Shown here: one piece after another, positions 1-5,081 of the stretch
How the letters are laid out: each line of letters opens with the position of its first letter
Position numbering within the stretch: position 1 is the first letter of the stretch
Assembly (NCBI GenBank): GCA_027001345.1
Contig: JALTMS010000214.1
Span: forward strand, 1-6,593
Direction: 5' to 3'
Source of the DNA: Acidobacteriota bacterium
GTDB lineage: Bacteria; Acidobacteriota; Polarisedimenticolia; J045
DNA: 6,593 nucleotides
Position numbers and translations under genes: made by a program
The notes under the pieces: generated by a model
The model's input: the letters and a program-made list of their open reading frames with translations, nothing else
Database searches by the model: none
What the model was told of the DNA's origin: nothing

Positions 1-44
1 CCCCGCATGTAGGGGCGGGATGCATCCCGCCCCTACATGCGGGG
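1..44. repeat. Perfect 44-bp palindrome, REP-like element next to the RAYT gene
   Basis: Each half (1-22 and 23-44) is the exact reverse complement of the other, giving a 22-bp arm with no unpaired loop in the DNA (centre TGCA). In single-stranded form it would be a long GC-rich hairpin. It lies 3 bp past the stop codon of the transposase at 48-548 and has a diverged relative at 4797-4836. REP elements are short palindromes mobilised by RAYT (Y1/HUH) transposases, and the adjacency fits that. It could also act as a transcription terminator or mRNA 3' stabiliser for the transposase, although no U-tract is visible. It begins at the first base of the window, so flanking tandem copies outside cannot be excluded. 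Confidence 0.85.
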
Positions 45-47
45 TGG

Positions 48-548
48 TCATCGTGGGGACCGTGTTCTGGCTGCCCAGCGGGCGGGATTGCGGGTGATGT
101 AGTAGCGGAAGGAAGCCAGATCCTCGTAAGGGCGGACGATGTGGTCGTGAAAGCTCCGTTGCCAGAGGCTTCCGGGCAAGGCTGTGCTGGCGGCGTGGAT
201 GCGGCGGGTGGATTCTGCTTTCAGCCAGCCGATGATGGTGCTCAGGTTGTGTCGTTCCACCTCCCGCGTCACGTCTCGCAGATATAGCAGCAAGTGGAGG
301 TGATCGGGCAGGATCACCCAACGGTCGACCTGCGCGCGTGGGAACACCTTTGGCAGGTCGGCGATACAAGCGGCGACCATTGCCCCCGCGTCGGACAGGC
401 GGACCTCTCCTTTGGCTGAAACCACGCCAAGCACCTGCCGCCTTGCGCTCACGCAGATGGTCACGAAATACCATCCGCTCATCCCGTAGTCGTACCCCGG
501 CAGCCGGGTGGAGCGGCGCAGGGTCGGTGGCTGCTTGCGATCTGCCAT
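48..548 (-). CDS. REP-associated tyrosine transposase (RAYT, Y1/HUH superfamily)
   Basis: This 166-aa single-domain protein is probably a metal-dependent HUH endonuclease that cuts and rejoins single-stranded DNA at hairpins. Visible landmarks are an N-terminal RRSTRLPGYDY segment, beta strands around WYFVTICVS (26-34), the HUH motif DHLHLLL (H83 and H85), WQRSFHDHIVR (129-139), and YYITRNPARW (149-158), whose tyrosine Y150 is the likely nucleophile by comparison with YI..NP motifs of known RAYTs. The length suits the family and all core motifs are present, so the gene looks intact. It ends 3 bp before a perfect palindrome and a related palindrome occurs elsewhere in the window, which favours a RAYT over an ordinary IS200 transposase. 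No palindrome is seen upstream of its start. The ATG has no evident Shine-Dalgarno sequence, so expression may be weak. The catalytic tyrosine assignment is inferred. Confidence 0.88.
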   Translation of the reverse strand: MADRKQPPTLRRSTRLPGYDYGMSGWYFVTICVSARRQVLGVVSAKGEVRLSDAGAMVAACIADLPKVFPRAQVDRWVILPDHLHLLLYLRDVTREVERHNLSTIIGWLKAESTRRIHAASTALPGSLWQRSFHDHIVRPYEDLASFRYYITRNPARWAARTRSPR

Positions 549-624
549 GTGGGCAGTATGGGTGTCGGCTGCTTCGGTCGAATCTCTTTGGCCGGCGCGC
601 TGTCCCGCGCTGGCAACCCTTCGC

Positions 625-1182
625 TCAGCCCAGCGGGGCGGGGCAATGCCGGCGGCGGCCGCAGCCGGGGCAGAAGGCCCCTTCCCAGAGCTGGTCGAAC
701 CACTCCAGCACCGGGTCGATCACTTCGGGCTCTTCGGTCCAGAAGCCGGCCTCGAAGTTGCGTCGATGGTCCGCCTTGGCGCCCAGGCCGGCGCCGGTGA
801 GGTTGGCGCTGCCAAGATACATCGCCGCGGCATCGACGATCACCGCCTTGGTGTGCACGCGCGGGCAGCAACGCAGTTCCATCGTCGCCGGCAGCTCTCC
901 GGCGAGAAAATCCCGGGCCGGGCCCGAGGGCATCGAGGCGTGGAGCAGGCGCACCTCGACCCCCCGCTCGGCCAGCTCTCGCAGGATCTCCAGCACCGAG
1001 CGGGCGCGGCCCTTGCGCGGGCCGGGCACGAGCATCGCCTTGAGATCGGAGGTGGCCAGGGCCAGGTCGGCCCGGGCCCGCCGCAGGCCCCGCTGGACGA
1101 CGCGATCGAGATGATCGGCGCCGAGCACCAGCTCGCAGGTGCCGCGGAAAGGGGGCGCGTGATTCCCGTCAGATCCACCCAT
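625..1182 (-). CDS. Phospholipase D-like domain protein, single HKD motif
   Basis: This 185-aa protein carries the PLD-superfamily HKD signature in HTKAVIVDAAAMYLGSAN: H110, K112, D117, then G124-S125 and N127. An N-terminal alpha/beta part (DLALATSDLKAML at about 39-51; VEVRLLHASM at about 76-84) fits the PLD fold. Small single-HKD members (Nuc-type) dimerise to build one active site and are usually phosphodiesterases or nucleases; the substrate here cannot be read from sequence. The C-terminus FCPGCGRRRHC (170-180) has C171, C174, H179 and C180, which could bind a metal. No signal peptide is seen, so it is probably cytoplasmic. The ATG has a short GGAG 4 bases upstream (1187-1190). The gene follows tRNA-Glu by 113 bp on the same strand with no clear terminator between them, so co-transcription is possible. 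The RAYT follows 76 bp downstream. Confidence 0.8.
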   Translation of the reverse strand: MGGSDGNHAPPFRGTCELVLGADHLDRVVQRGLRRARADLALATSDLKAMLVPGPRKGRARSVLEILRELAERGVEVRLLHASMPSGPARDFLAGELPATMELRCCPRVHTKAVIVDAAAMYLGSANLTGAGLGAKADHRRNFEAGFWTEEPEVIDPVLEWFDQLWEGAFCPGCGRRRHCPAPLG

Positions 1183-1295
1183 GGTGCTCCGAGACTACCT
1201 GCAAACGAGGGGCAAGGGCTCCCCCCGGCGGGGTGCCGGCAGCGCCGCCGGACAAAGGCGCCGGCAAGCGCACGCTGCTCCGAGGGTGGAAGAAA

Positions 1296-1372
1296 TGGCG
1301 ACCCCAACGGGATTTGAACCCGTGTTCCCAGCTTGAAAGGCTGGTGTCCTGACCTGGCTGGACGATGGGGTC
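1296..1372 (-). tRNA. tRNA-Glu (anticodon UUC)
   Basis: The minus strand folds into a full cloverleaf of 77 nt including an encoded CCA. The acceptor stem GACCCCA (1366-1372) pairs with TGGGGTC (1300-1306), the discriminator is G (1299) and CCA is 1296-1298. The anticodon stem CCAGC/GCTGG encloses the loop CTTTCAA, so the anticodon is UUC at 1335-1337. The T arm is ACGGG, loop TTCAAAT, CCCGT. The segment TCGTCCAG...GGACACC after the acceptor stem matches bacterial tRNA-Glu closely. A sigma70-like promoter lies just upstream. No downstream intrinsic terminator with a T-tract was found before the PLD-like gene. Confidence 0.97.
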
Positions 1373-1386
1373 GCGCTGAGTGGACG

Positions 1387-1416
1387 ATCCGTCGACAATC
1401 AACCCTCCCGACGGAT
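1387..1416 (-). other. 8-bp stem-loop at the start of the tRNA-Glu leader
   Basis: ATCCGTCG and CGACGGAT form a perfect 8-bp inverted repeat with a 14-nt loop, between the tRNA promoter and the mature tRNA 5' end. If transcription starts about 7 nt after the -10 box (near 1418), this hairpin would be at the very 5' end of the precursor. It may stabilise the precursor or affect processing; chance is also possible. Confidence 0.4.
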
Positions 1417-1424
1417 GCCGGGGG

Positions 1425-1453
1425 AGTCTAGCCGTGCTCCTGGGGGGTGTCAA
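1425..1453 (-). promoter_or_regulatory. Sigma70-type promoter of tRNA-Glu
   Basis: Reading the minus strand, TTGACA (1448-1453, perfect consensus) is followed by a 17-bp spacer and TAGACT (1425-1430, 4 of 6 to TATAAT). The predicted start is near 1418, giving a leader of roughly 46 nt before the mature tRNA. The -35 box overlaps the TGA stop (1450-1452) of gshA, so the tRNA has its own promoter even though it lies directly downstream of gshA on the same strand. Confidence 0.75.
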
Positions 1454-2790
1454 CGCGGGGAGGGGATCCGCACTTCCAGCTCTCTGGCCAGGGTCGCCGG
1501 GCTCTGCTCCCACCGGCCCTGCCACCGATCGAGCACGTCGGCGGCCGGCGGCCTGCCGCTGCGCACGATCGCCGCGAGGGGCTCGAGGAAGGCTCGCTCT
1601 TCCGGCCGATGGGCCTCCAGGCTGCCGGCGGCCACTTCGATCAGCTCGCCGGCGATTTCCCCCGCGCTGCGGCCCGAAGGCGCGAGCGCCGCCAGACCCA
1701 GCCGGGAGCAGTCGAGGTGGAAGGCCTGTCGCTGCTCGGCGCTCCACTCTCCCGCCACCGCCTGAGCCTCGGCGAGGGTCGCCGGCCCGCCGTAGAACAG
1801 ACCCACCGCCAGGGCGGCGAAGGCCAGGGCCAGCTCCGGCTGGTTGCTGTCCGCGCAGCGCAGTTCGAGGTAGCTCTTGAGCCGCGCCTCGGGGAAGAGA
1901 GTGGTCAGGTGGGTTTCCCAGTCGGCGATGGTGGGAGTCAGCCCCGAGCGCCCGCCGCCCAGGTACTCCCGGAAGCTCACTCCGGTCATGTCGCAGAGGT
2001 GGTCCCCGCGCACCACGAAGAACATCCCCGCGTCGAGGGCCCAGTCGAGGTAGCTCTCGACGGTGGCCGCCGGGTCGAGCAGGGCGGCGGGAAGTCCGCA
2101 GCGGTCCGGATCGGTGTCGGTCCAGGTCAGCCCGCGCCGGCTCATCCAGCCGGTCGCCTCGCCACCAGCCAGAGGCGAGTTGGCCAGCAGGGCCACGATG
2201 GGCGAACTGATGCTCAGCGCCGCCCGCAGGGCGCGGGCGGCCTGATCGGCCGAATCCACGTCGAGGTTGATCTGCATCCCCGCCGTTGCCCGCATCATCC
2301 ACAGGGCCATCGAGCCCCGGGTGGGCAGGTAGCGGGTCATGATGCGATAGCGCTCCTTGGGGATGATGCGGATCTGCTCCGGCGTCGACAGGGGCTGCAT
2401 GCCCAGGGGCACGAAGCGCAGGCCGACCTGCCCGGAAACCTCTCGCACCTCTCCGAGGATTTCTCTCAGCTCCCGGTCCACCCCGGCCAGCGTGCTGTGA
2501 GGCCGGAGGGAGAGTTCGAACTGGCTGCCCGGCTCGAGGGTGATCCGGGTCCCTTCCCGTTGCAGCTCGAGCACCGGCTCGCCTCCCTGGGGGTGCCAGC
2601 CGTAGTTGCGGCAGAGCAGGTCGAAGACGCTGACGATCGACGCCTCCTGCCCGTCATAGGGGGCGGCCCGCCCGCTTTCCGCCAGCAGGCCGAGCAGCTC
2701 GTACTCCAGGCCGATCAGGGGGGTGCGGTGCGGGCGAAAGCCGCGTGAGAAATGCTGGAGCAGGCAAGAGCGGGTGATCGGCTCGCGCAT
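1450..2790 (-). CDS. gshA: Glutamate-cysteine ligase, plant/proteobacterial type
   Basis: This 446-aa cytoplasmic enzyme makes gamma-glutamylcysteine from glutamate, cysteine and ATP, the first and usually limiting step of glutathione synthesis (EC 6.3.2.2). Diagnostic motifs of the GCS2-type plant-like family appear in order: IGLEYE (26-31), ITLEPGSQFELS (83-94), IPKERYRIM (143-151), MMRATAGMQINLDV (165-178), LTWTDTDPDRCG (221-232), and DWETHLTTLFPEARLKSYLELR around 290-311. The length fits the bacterial members. The ATG is preceded by GGGGAG (2797-2802) with 6-nt spacing, which supports this start. The gene is divergent from pckA and has its own candidate promoter. No glutathione synthetase (gshB) gene lies within the window. 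EgtA-type ligases of the same superfamily are a less likely alternative, because the WTDTDPDR and SMALWMM segments match the plant-type group. Confidence 0.93.
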   Translation of the reverse strand: MREPITRSCLLQHFSRGFRPHRTPLIGLEYELLGLLAESGRAAPYDGQEASIVSVFDLLCRNYGWHPQGGEPVLELQREGTRITLEPGSQFELSLRPHSTLAGVDRELREILGEVREVSGQVGLRFVPLGMQPLSTPEQIRIIPKERYRIMTRYLPTRGSMALWMMRATAGMQINLDVDSADQAARALRAALSISSPIVALLANSPLAGGEATGWMSRRGLTWTDTDPDRCGLPAALLDPAATVESYLDWALDAGMFFVVRGDHLCDMTGVSFREYLGGGRSGLTPTIADWETHLTTLFPEARLKSYLELRCADSNQPELALAFAALAVGLFYGGPATLAEAQAVAGEWSAEQRQAFHLDCSRLGLAALAPSGRSAGEIAGELIEVAAGSLEAHRPEERAFLEPLAAIVRSGRPPAADVLDRWQGRWEQSPATLARELEVRIPSPR

Positions 2791-2837
2791 CGGCGTCTCC
2801 CCGGCGGCCCCCGGATGCGAAGCCGACCGCTGGACGG

Positions 2838-2867
2838 ATGGTAGGCACCGGGCCCCGCCGGGGTCAA
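2838..2867 (-). promoter_or_regulatory. Candidate promoter of gshA
   Basis: On the minus strand, TTGACC (2862-2867, 5 of 6 to consensus) and TACCAT (2838-2843, 4 of 6) are separated by 18 bp. The predicted start near 2831 would give a leader of about 40 nt ending in the GGGGAG ribosome site. The position is sensible, but the spacing and -10 box are imperfect. Confidence 0.45.
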
Positions 2868-2893
2868 ACCGCGGGTGGACTGCGGGGCGAAAG

Positions 2894-2922
2894 TTGACAA
2901 AAGCCTGACCTTGGCGTGAAAT
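2894..2922 (+). promoter_or_regulatory. Candidate promoter of pckA
   Basis: TTGACA (2894-2899, perfect consensus) is followed by a 17-bp spacer and TGAAAT (2917-2922, 4 of 6). It would produce a leader of about 170 nt before the pckA ATG at 3099. The -35 boxes of this promoter and of the gshA candidate lie about 27 bp apart and point away from each other, so a factor bound between them could influence both genes. Confidence 0.55.
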
Positions 2923-2975
2923 CCGCCGCTCGCTGTCGGGTGATCTGGCTTCCGGCCCCCGGCGGCGCTAAACTC

Positions 2976-2985
2976 ACTAATTAGT
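2976..2985. promoter_or_regulatory. AT-rich 10-bp palindrome in the pckA leader
   Basis: ACTAATTAGT is a perfect palindrome in an AT-rich patch within otherwise GC-rich sequence. It lies about 55 bp past the candidate -10 box and 113 bp before the pckA start codon. Short perfect palindromes in this setting are often operators, but no regulator can be named from it. A TAAACT at 2969-2974 could be a second -10 box, though no good -35 box accompanies it. Confidence 0.3.
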
Positions 2986-3086
2986 TGCCAACCAGTAAGC
3001 CCCGGGCAGTTAGACGCTGCTTTGCCTGCCTGTCCCAGGACTTGCCAGACCCCACCGATCCCGAGGCCCCAGTGGGCGGGCCAGGG

Positions 3087-3092
3087 AAGGAG
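3087..3092 (+). promoter_or_regulatory. Ribosome binding site fixing the pckA start
   Basis: AAGGAG ends 6 nt before the ATG at 3099, a near-ideal Shine-Dalgarno placement. The reading frame is open upstream to a TTG at 2985, but that extension lacks PEP carboxykinase similarity, so the start at 3099 is preferred. Confidence 0.85.
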
Positions 3093-3098
3093 AGAAAG

Positions 3099-4742
3099 AT
3101 GGACTTCAAGGGGAAGATCAAGGCCGTGCTCGATGGACACGGCGGGGTTCTCGAGGACCTCTCCCGCAAGGACCTGACACTGCACGCCATCGAACACAAG
3201 GAAGCGATGGTGGCTGAATGCGGTGCCCTGGCCACCTGGACGCCGCCGGATTCCACCGGTCGCAGCCCCAAGGACACGATGATCGTCCGGCGGGACGGCG
3301 GCGCGAGTGCGAACATCGACTGGGACGCGCCGAACAACATTCCGCTCGATCCCGAGACCTTCGAGATGCTCTGGCAGGATGCCCTGGAGGTGCTGTCGGC
3401 CAAGCAGCGGGTCTACGTCACCCACCGGGTGATCGGTGCCGACCCCGCCTACGCCCTGCCGGTCACCACCGTCACCGACCGGGCCCTGACCGCTGCCTTC
3501 ACCGTCAACATGTTCCGTGACGTCCCCGCCGACATCGCGCGCAGCATCTATGCCGAAAAAGGCTTCACCCTCTTCGCGCTGCCCTACGACAAGATTCGCT
3601 CCGAGAAGTACAAGGGTCGCTTGCGCGACGTGGACGGTCGCCCCTCCGACATGGCGATCGTGATGGATTTCGACAACCGGGTGGGGCTGGTCTATGGCTC
3701 GGCCTACTGCGGAAGTTGCAAGAAGCTGATGTTCACCGTGATGAACTACATGCTTCCCGATGACGGCATTCTGCCGCTGCACTGCTCGGCCAACGAGGGT
3801 TCCGAGGGGGATTGCGCGCTGCTGCTCGGTCTGTCGGGCACCGGCAAGACGACCCTTTCGGCCGACCCCCGGCGGGCGCTGCTCGGCGATGACGAGCACG
3901 GCTGGAACGATACCGGCGTGGCCAACTTCGAAAACGGCTGCTATGCCAAGCTGATCAACCTGCGCCGCGACAAGGAGCCCGAGATCTGGGAGGCCACGTT
4001 CCGCAAGGCCGATCCCACCGAGCACGGTGCGATCATCGAAAACTGCATGATCTACCCGAACGGTCGTTTCGACGTGGACGACGACCGTCTGACCCCCAAC
4101 TCCCGGGTCTCCTATCCGCTGACGTCGCTGAGCAACATCAAGGCCGACCCGGTCAGTGGGCACCCTCGTACCATCCTCTTCCTCGCCGCCGATGCCAATG
4201 GCGTGTTGCCGCCCGTCGCGCGGCTCGACCGGCCCCAGGCCATGCTGTGGTTCCTGATGGGCTACACCAGCAAGCTGGCAGGCACCGAGACGGGGATCAC
4301 CACTCCGCGCTCGACCTTTTCCCGCTTCTTCGGCGCGCCGTTCATGCCCCGCCACCCGGACCACTACGCCGAGCTGCTGGGCAAGAAGATGGCCGAGCAC
4401 GGCACCGACGTGTATCTGGTCAACACCGGCTGGAGCGGCGGGCCCTATGGCGTCGGTCAGCGGATGGACATCAACCTGACCCGCGCCATCGTCGATGCCG
4501 CCCTCAGCGGCAAGCTGGCCGACGTGGATTACGAGGAGGATCCGCTCTTCCATCTGGCGATTCCCAAAAGCTGCCCCGGTGTGCCGCCGGAGCTGCTCTC
4601 CCCCCGCAACACCTGGCCCGACGGCAAGGCCTTCGACGAGCGGGCGCGCGCCCTGGCCGCCGACTTCGCCCAGCACTTCGACAAGGCCTACGGTAACAAG
4701 GGCCTGGACGAGGCGATCGTGCGGGCCTGCCCCGGCAAGTAG
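3099..4742 (+). CDS. pckA: Phosphoenolpyruvate carboxykinase (ATP)
   Basis: This 547-aa cytosolic enzyme converts oxaloacetate and ATP to phosphoenolpyruvate, ADP and CO2, the entry step of gluconeogenesis (EC 4.1.1.49). Landmarks in order: STGRSPKD (52-59), whose R55 matches the substrate-binding arginine; Y203 and K208-K209 in SAYCGSCKKLMF; HCSAN (228-232); the kinase-1 P-loop GLSGTGKTTLS (244-254); kinase-2 metal site LLGDDEHGWND (261-271); R336 in NSRVSYP; and LVNTGWSGGPYGVGQRM (440-456). The P-loop and the lack of GTP-type signatures place it in the ATP-dependent family, whose E. coli member is 540 aa. The E. coli YGGEMKK segment reads YCGSCKK here, putting cysteines C204 and C207 beside the metal-site lysine. 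The gene is complete, monocistronic as far as seen, and divergent from gshA. Confidence 0.97.
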   Translation: MDFKGKIKAVLDGHGGVLEDLSRKDLTLHAIEHKEAMVAECGALATWTPPDSTGRSPKDTMIVRRDGGASANIDWDAPNNIPLDPETFEMLWQDALEVLSAKQRVYVTHRVIGADPAYALPVTTVTDRALTAAFTVNMFRDVPADIARSIYAEKGFTLFALPYDKIRSEKYKGRLRDVDGRPSDMAIVMDFDNRVGLVYGSAYCGSCKKLMFTVMNYMLPDDGILPLHCSANEGSEGDCALLLGLSGTGKTTLSADPRRALLGDDEHGWNDTGVANFENGCYAKLINLRRDKEPEIWEATFRKADPTEHGAIIENCMIYPNGRFDVDDDRLTPNSRVSYPLTSLSNIKADPVSGHPRTILFLAADANGVLPPVARLDRPQAMLWFLMGYTSKLAGTETGITTPRSTFSRFFGAPFMPRHPDHYAELLGKKMAEHGTDVYLVNTGWSGGPYGVGQRMDINLTRAIVDAALSGKLADVDYEEDPLFHLAIPKSCPGVPPELLSPRNTWPDGKAFDERARALAADFAQHFDKAYGNKGLDEAIVRACPGK

Positions 4743-4796
4743 CTCGAGCGGATTTCGGATCTGCAAGGGCTCGGCTGCCGGGAAAACAACTCGATT

Positions 4797-4836
4797 CGCG
4801 TGTGGGGGCCGGATACATCCCGCCCCCACATGCGGG
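4797..4836. repeat. Second, diverged REP-like palindrome
   Basis: These 40 bases align without gaps to positions 4-43 of the element at 1-44 and match at 35 of 40. Differences fall opposite positions 7, 11, 17, 22 and 34. Two of them (11 and 34) are partners in the stem: A:T in the first copy is G:C here, so pairing is kept. Of the remaining three, one gives a G-T wobble (4800/4831), one a mismatch (4810/4821) and one lies at the centre. The element follows pckA by 54 bp, an extragenic placement typical of REP sequences. Confidence 0.8.
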
Positions 4837-4984
4837 ACCCCACGTCCCACCCGTCGCGAGTGGCTGGCGCCGGTGAAAAAAAGTCCATTCCGTCATTCTT
4901 CGGACTCGCCCGAATACTGTCGTTTTGTTACGCATTGTCCGGGTGCGCGTTGGGGCGATGGAGCGATCGCCATGGTGGCCTGCC

Positions 4985-4990
4985 TATATT
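4985..4990 (+). promoter_or_regulatory. Possible -10 box of the secreted-protein gene
   Basis: TATATT matches TATAAT at 5 of 6 positions and lies 92 bp before the ATG at 5082. No recognisable -35 box is found 16-18 bp upstream, so the call is weak. An activator-dependent or alternative-sigma promoter could be used instead. Confidence 0.25.
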
Positions 4991-5066
4991 CGTCGTATGA
5001 CGGGGTGAGACCGGGACTCGTCGGCCTGCCGCGCCCTTCGGCGCGTGTCAGAGCCCCCAGCCCGGC

Positions 5067-5074
5067 AGGAGAGG
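5067..5074 (+). promoter_or_regulatory. Ribosome binding site of the secreted-protein gene
   Basis: AGGAGAGG ends 7 nt before the ATG at 5082. A second ATG follows immediately at 5085, and either could be used without changing the signal peptide materially. Confidence 0.7.
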
Positions 5075-5081
5075 TCAGGCC

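Larger units (their letters stand above)
4743..5081. other. Intergenic region holding a REP-like copy
   Basis: No protein-coding gene is supported in these 339 bp. The region contains the second palindromic repeat (4797-4836), a weak 5-bp GGGAC/GTCCC stem (4834-4838 with 4844-4848), an A-run at 4876-4882, the octamer palindrome GCGATCGC (4963-4970), a TATATT box (4985-4990) and the ribosome site of the downstream secreted-protein gene. No convincing T-tailed terminator follows pckA, so the REP-like hairpin 55 bp after its stop may do that job. Confidence 0.6.

Noticed and set aside
591..614. Inverted repeat GCCGGCGCG/CGCGCTGGC between the PLD-like and RAYT genes as a terminator
   Set aside because: One position is mismatched in the minus-strand RNA and no T-tract follows; GC-rich sequence gives such stems by chance.
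1234..1266. GC-rich bulged stem after the tRNA as its terminator
   Set aside because: The stem needs a 3-nt bulge and has no T-tract in the transcript direction.
338..1317. Long plus-strand open frames opposite the RAYT and PLD-like genes
   Set aside because: They cross two well-supported minus-strand genes and give Arg/Pro/Ser-rich or Gly/Ala-rich products without domains.
1296..1372. tRNA-Glu as an integration (att) site for an island carrying the PLD-like and RAYT genes
   Set aside because: No second copy of the tRNA 3' end is found in the window and no integrase gene is present.
1447..2748. 433-codon plus-strand open frame opposite gshA
   Set aside because: The minus strand encodes all glutamate-cysteine ligase motifs; the plus frame has no motif and runs through the tRNA promoter.
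1296..2790. Functional link between tRNA-Glu and glutamate-cysteine ligase because both use glutamate
   Set aside because: Adjacency alone is weak evidence and the tRNA has its own promoter; coincidence is the simpler reading.
2985..3098. N-terminal extension of pckA from a TTG at 2985
   Set aside because: The 38 extra residues resemble no PEPCK N-terminus, while the ATG at 3099 has an ideal AAGGAG site.
2715..4850. 711-codon open frame on the minus strand covering all of pckA
   Set aside because: It is exactly antisense to a clear PEP carboxykinase gene, its product is low-complexity Val/Gly/Arg/His-rich sequence with no family motif, and such frames are expected opposite GC-rich coding DNA.
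4963..4970. GCGATCGC octamer as a HIP1-like repeat
   Set aside because: Only this occurrence was noticed in the window and the cyanobacterial setting of HIP1 is not supported.
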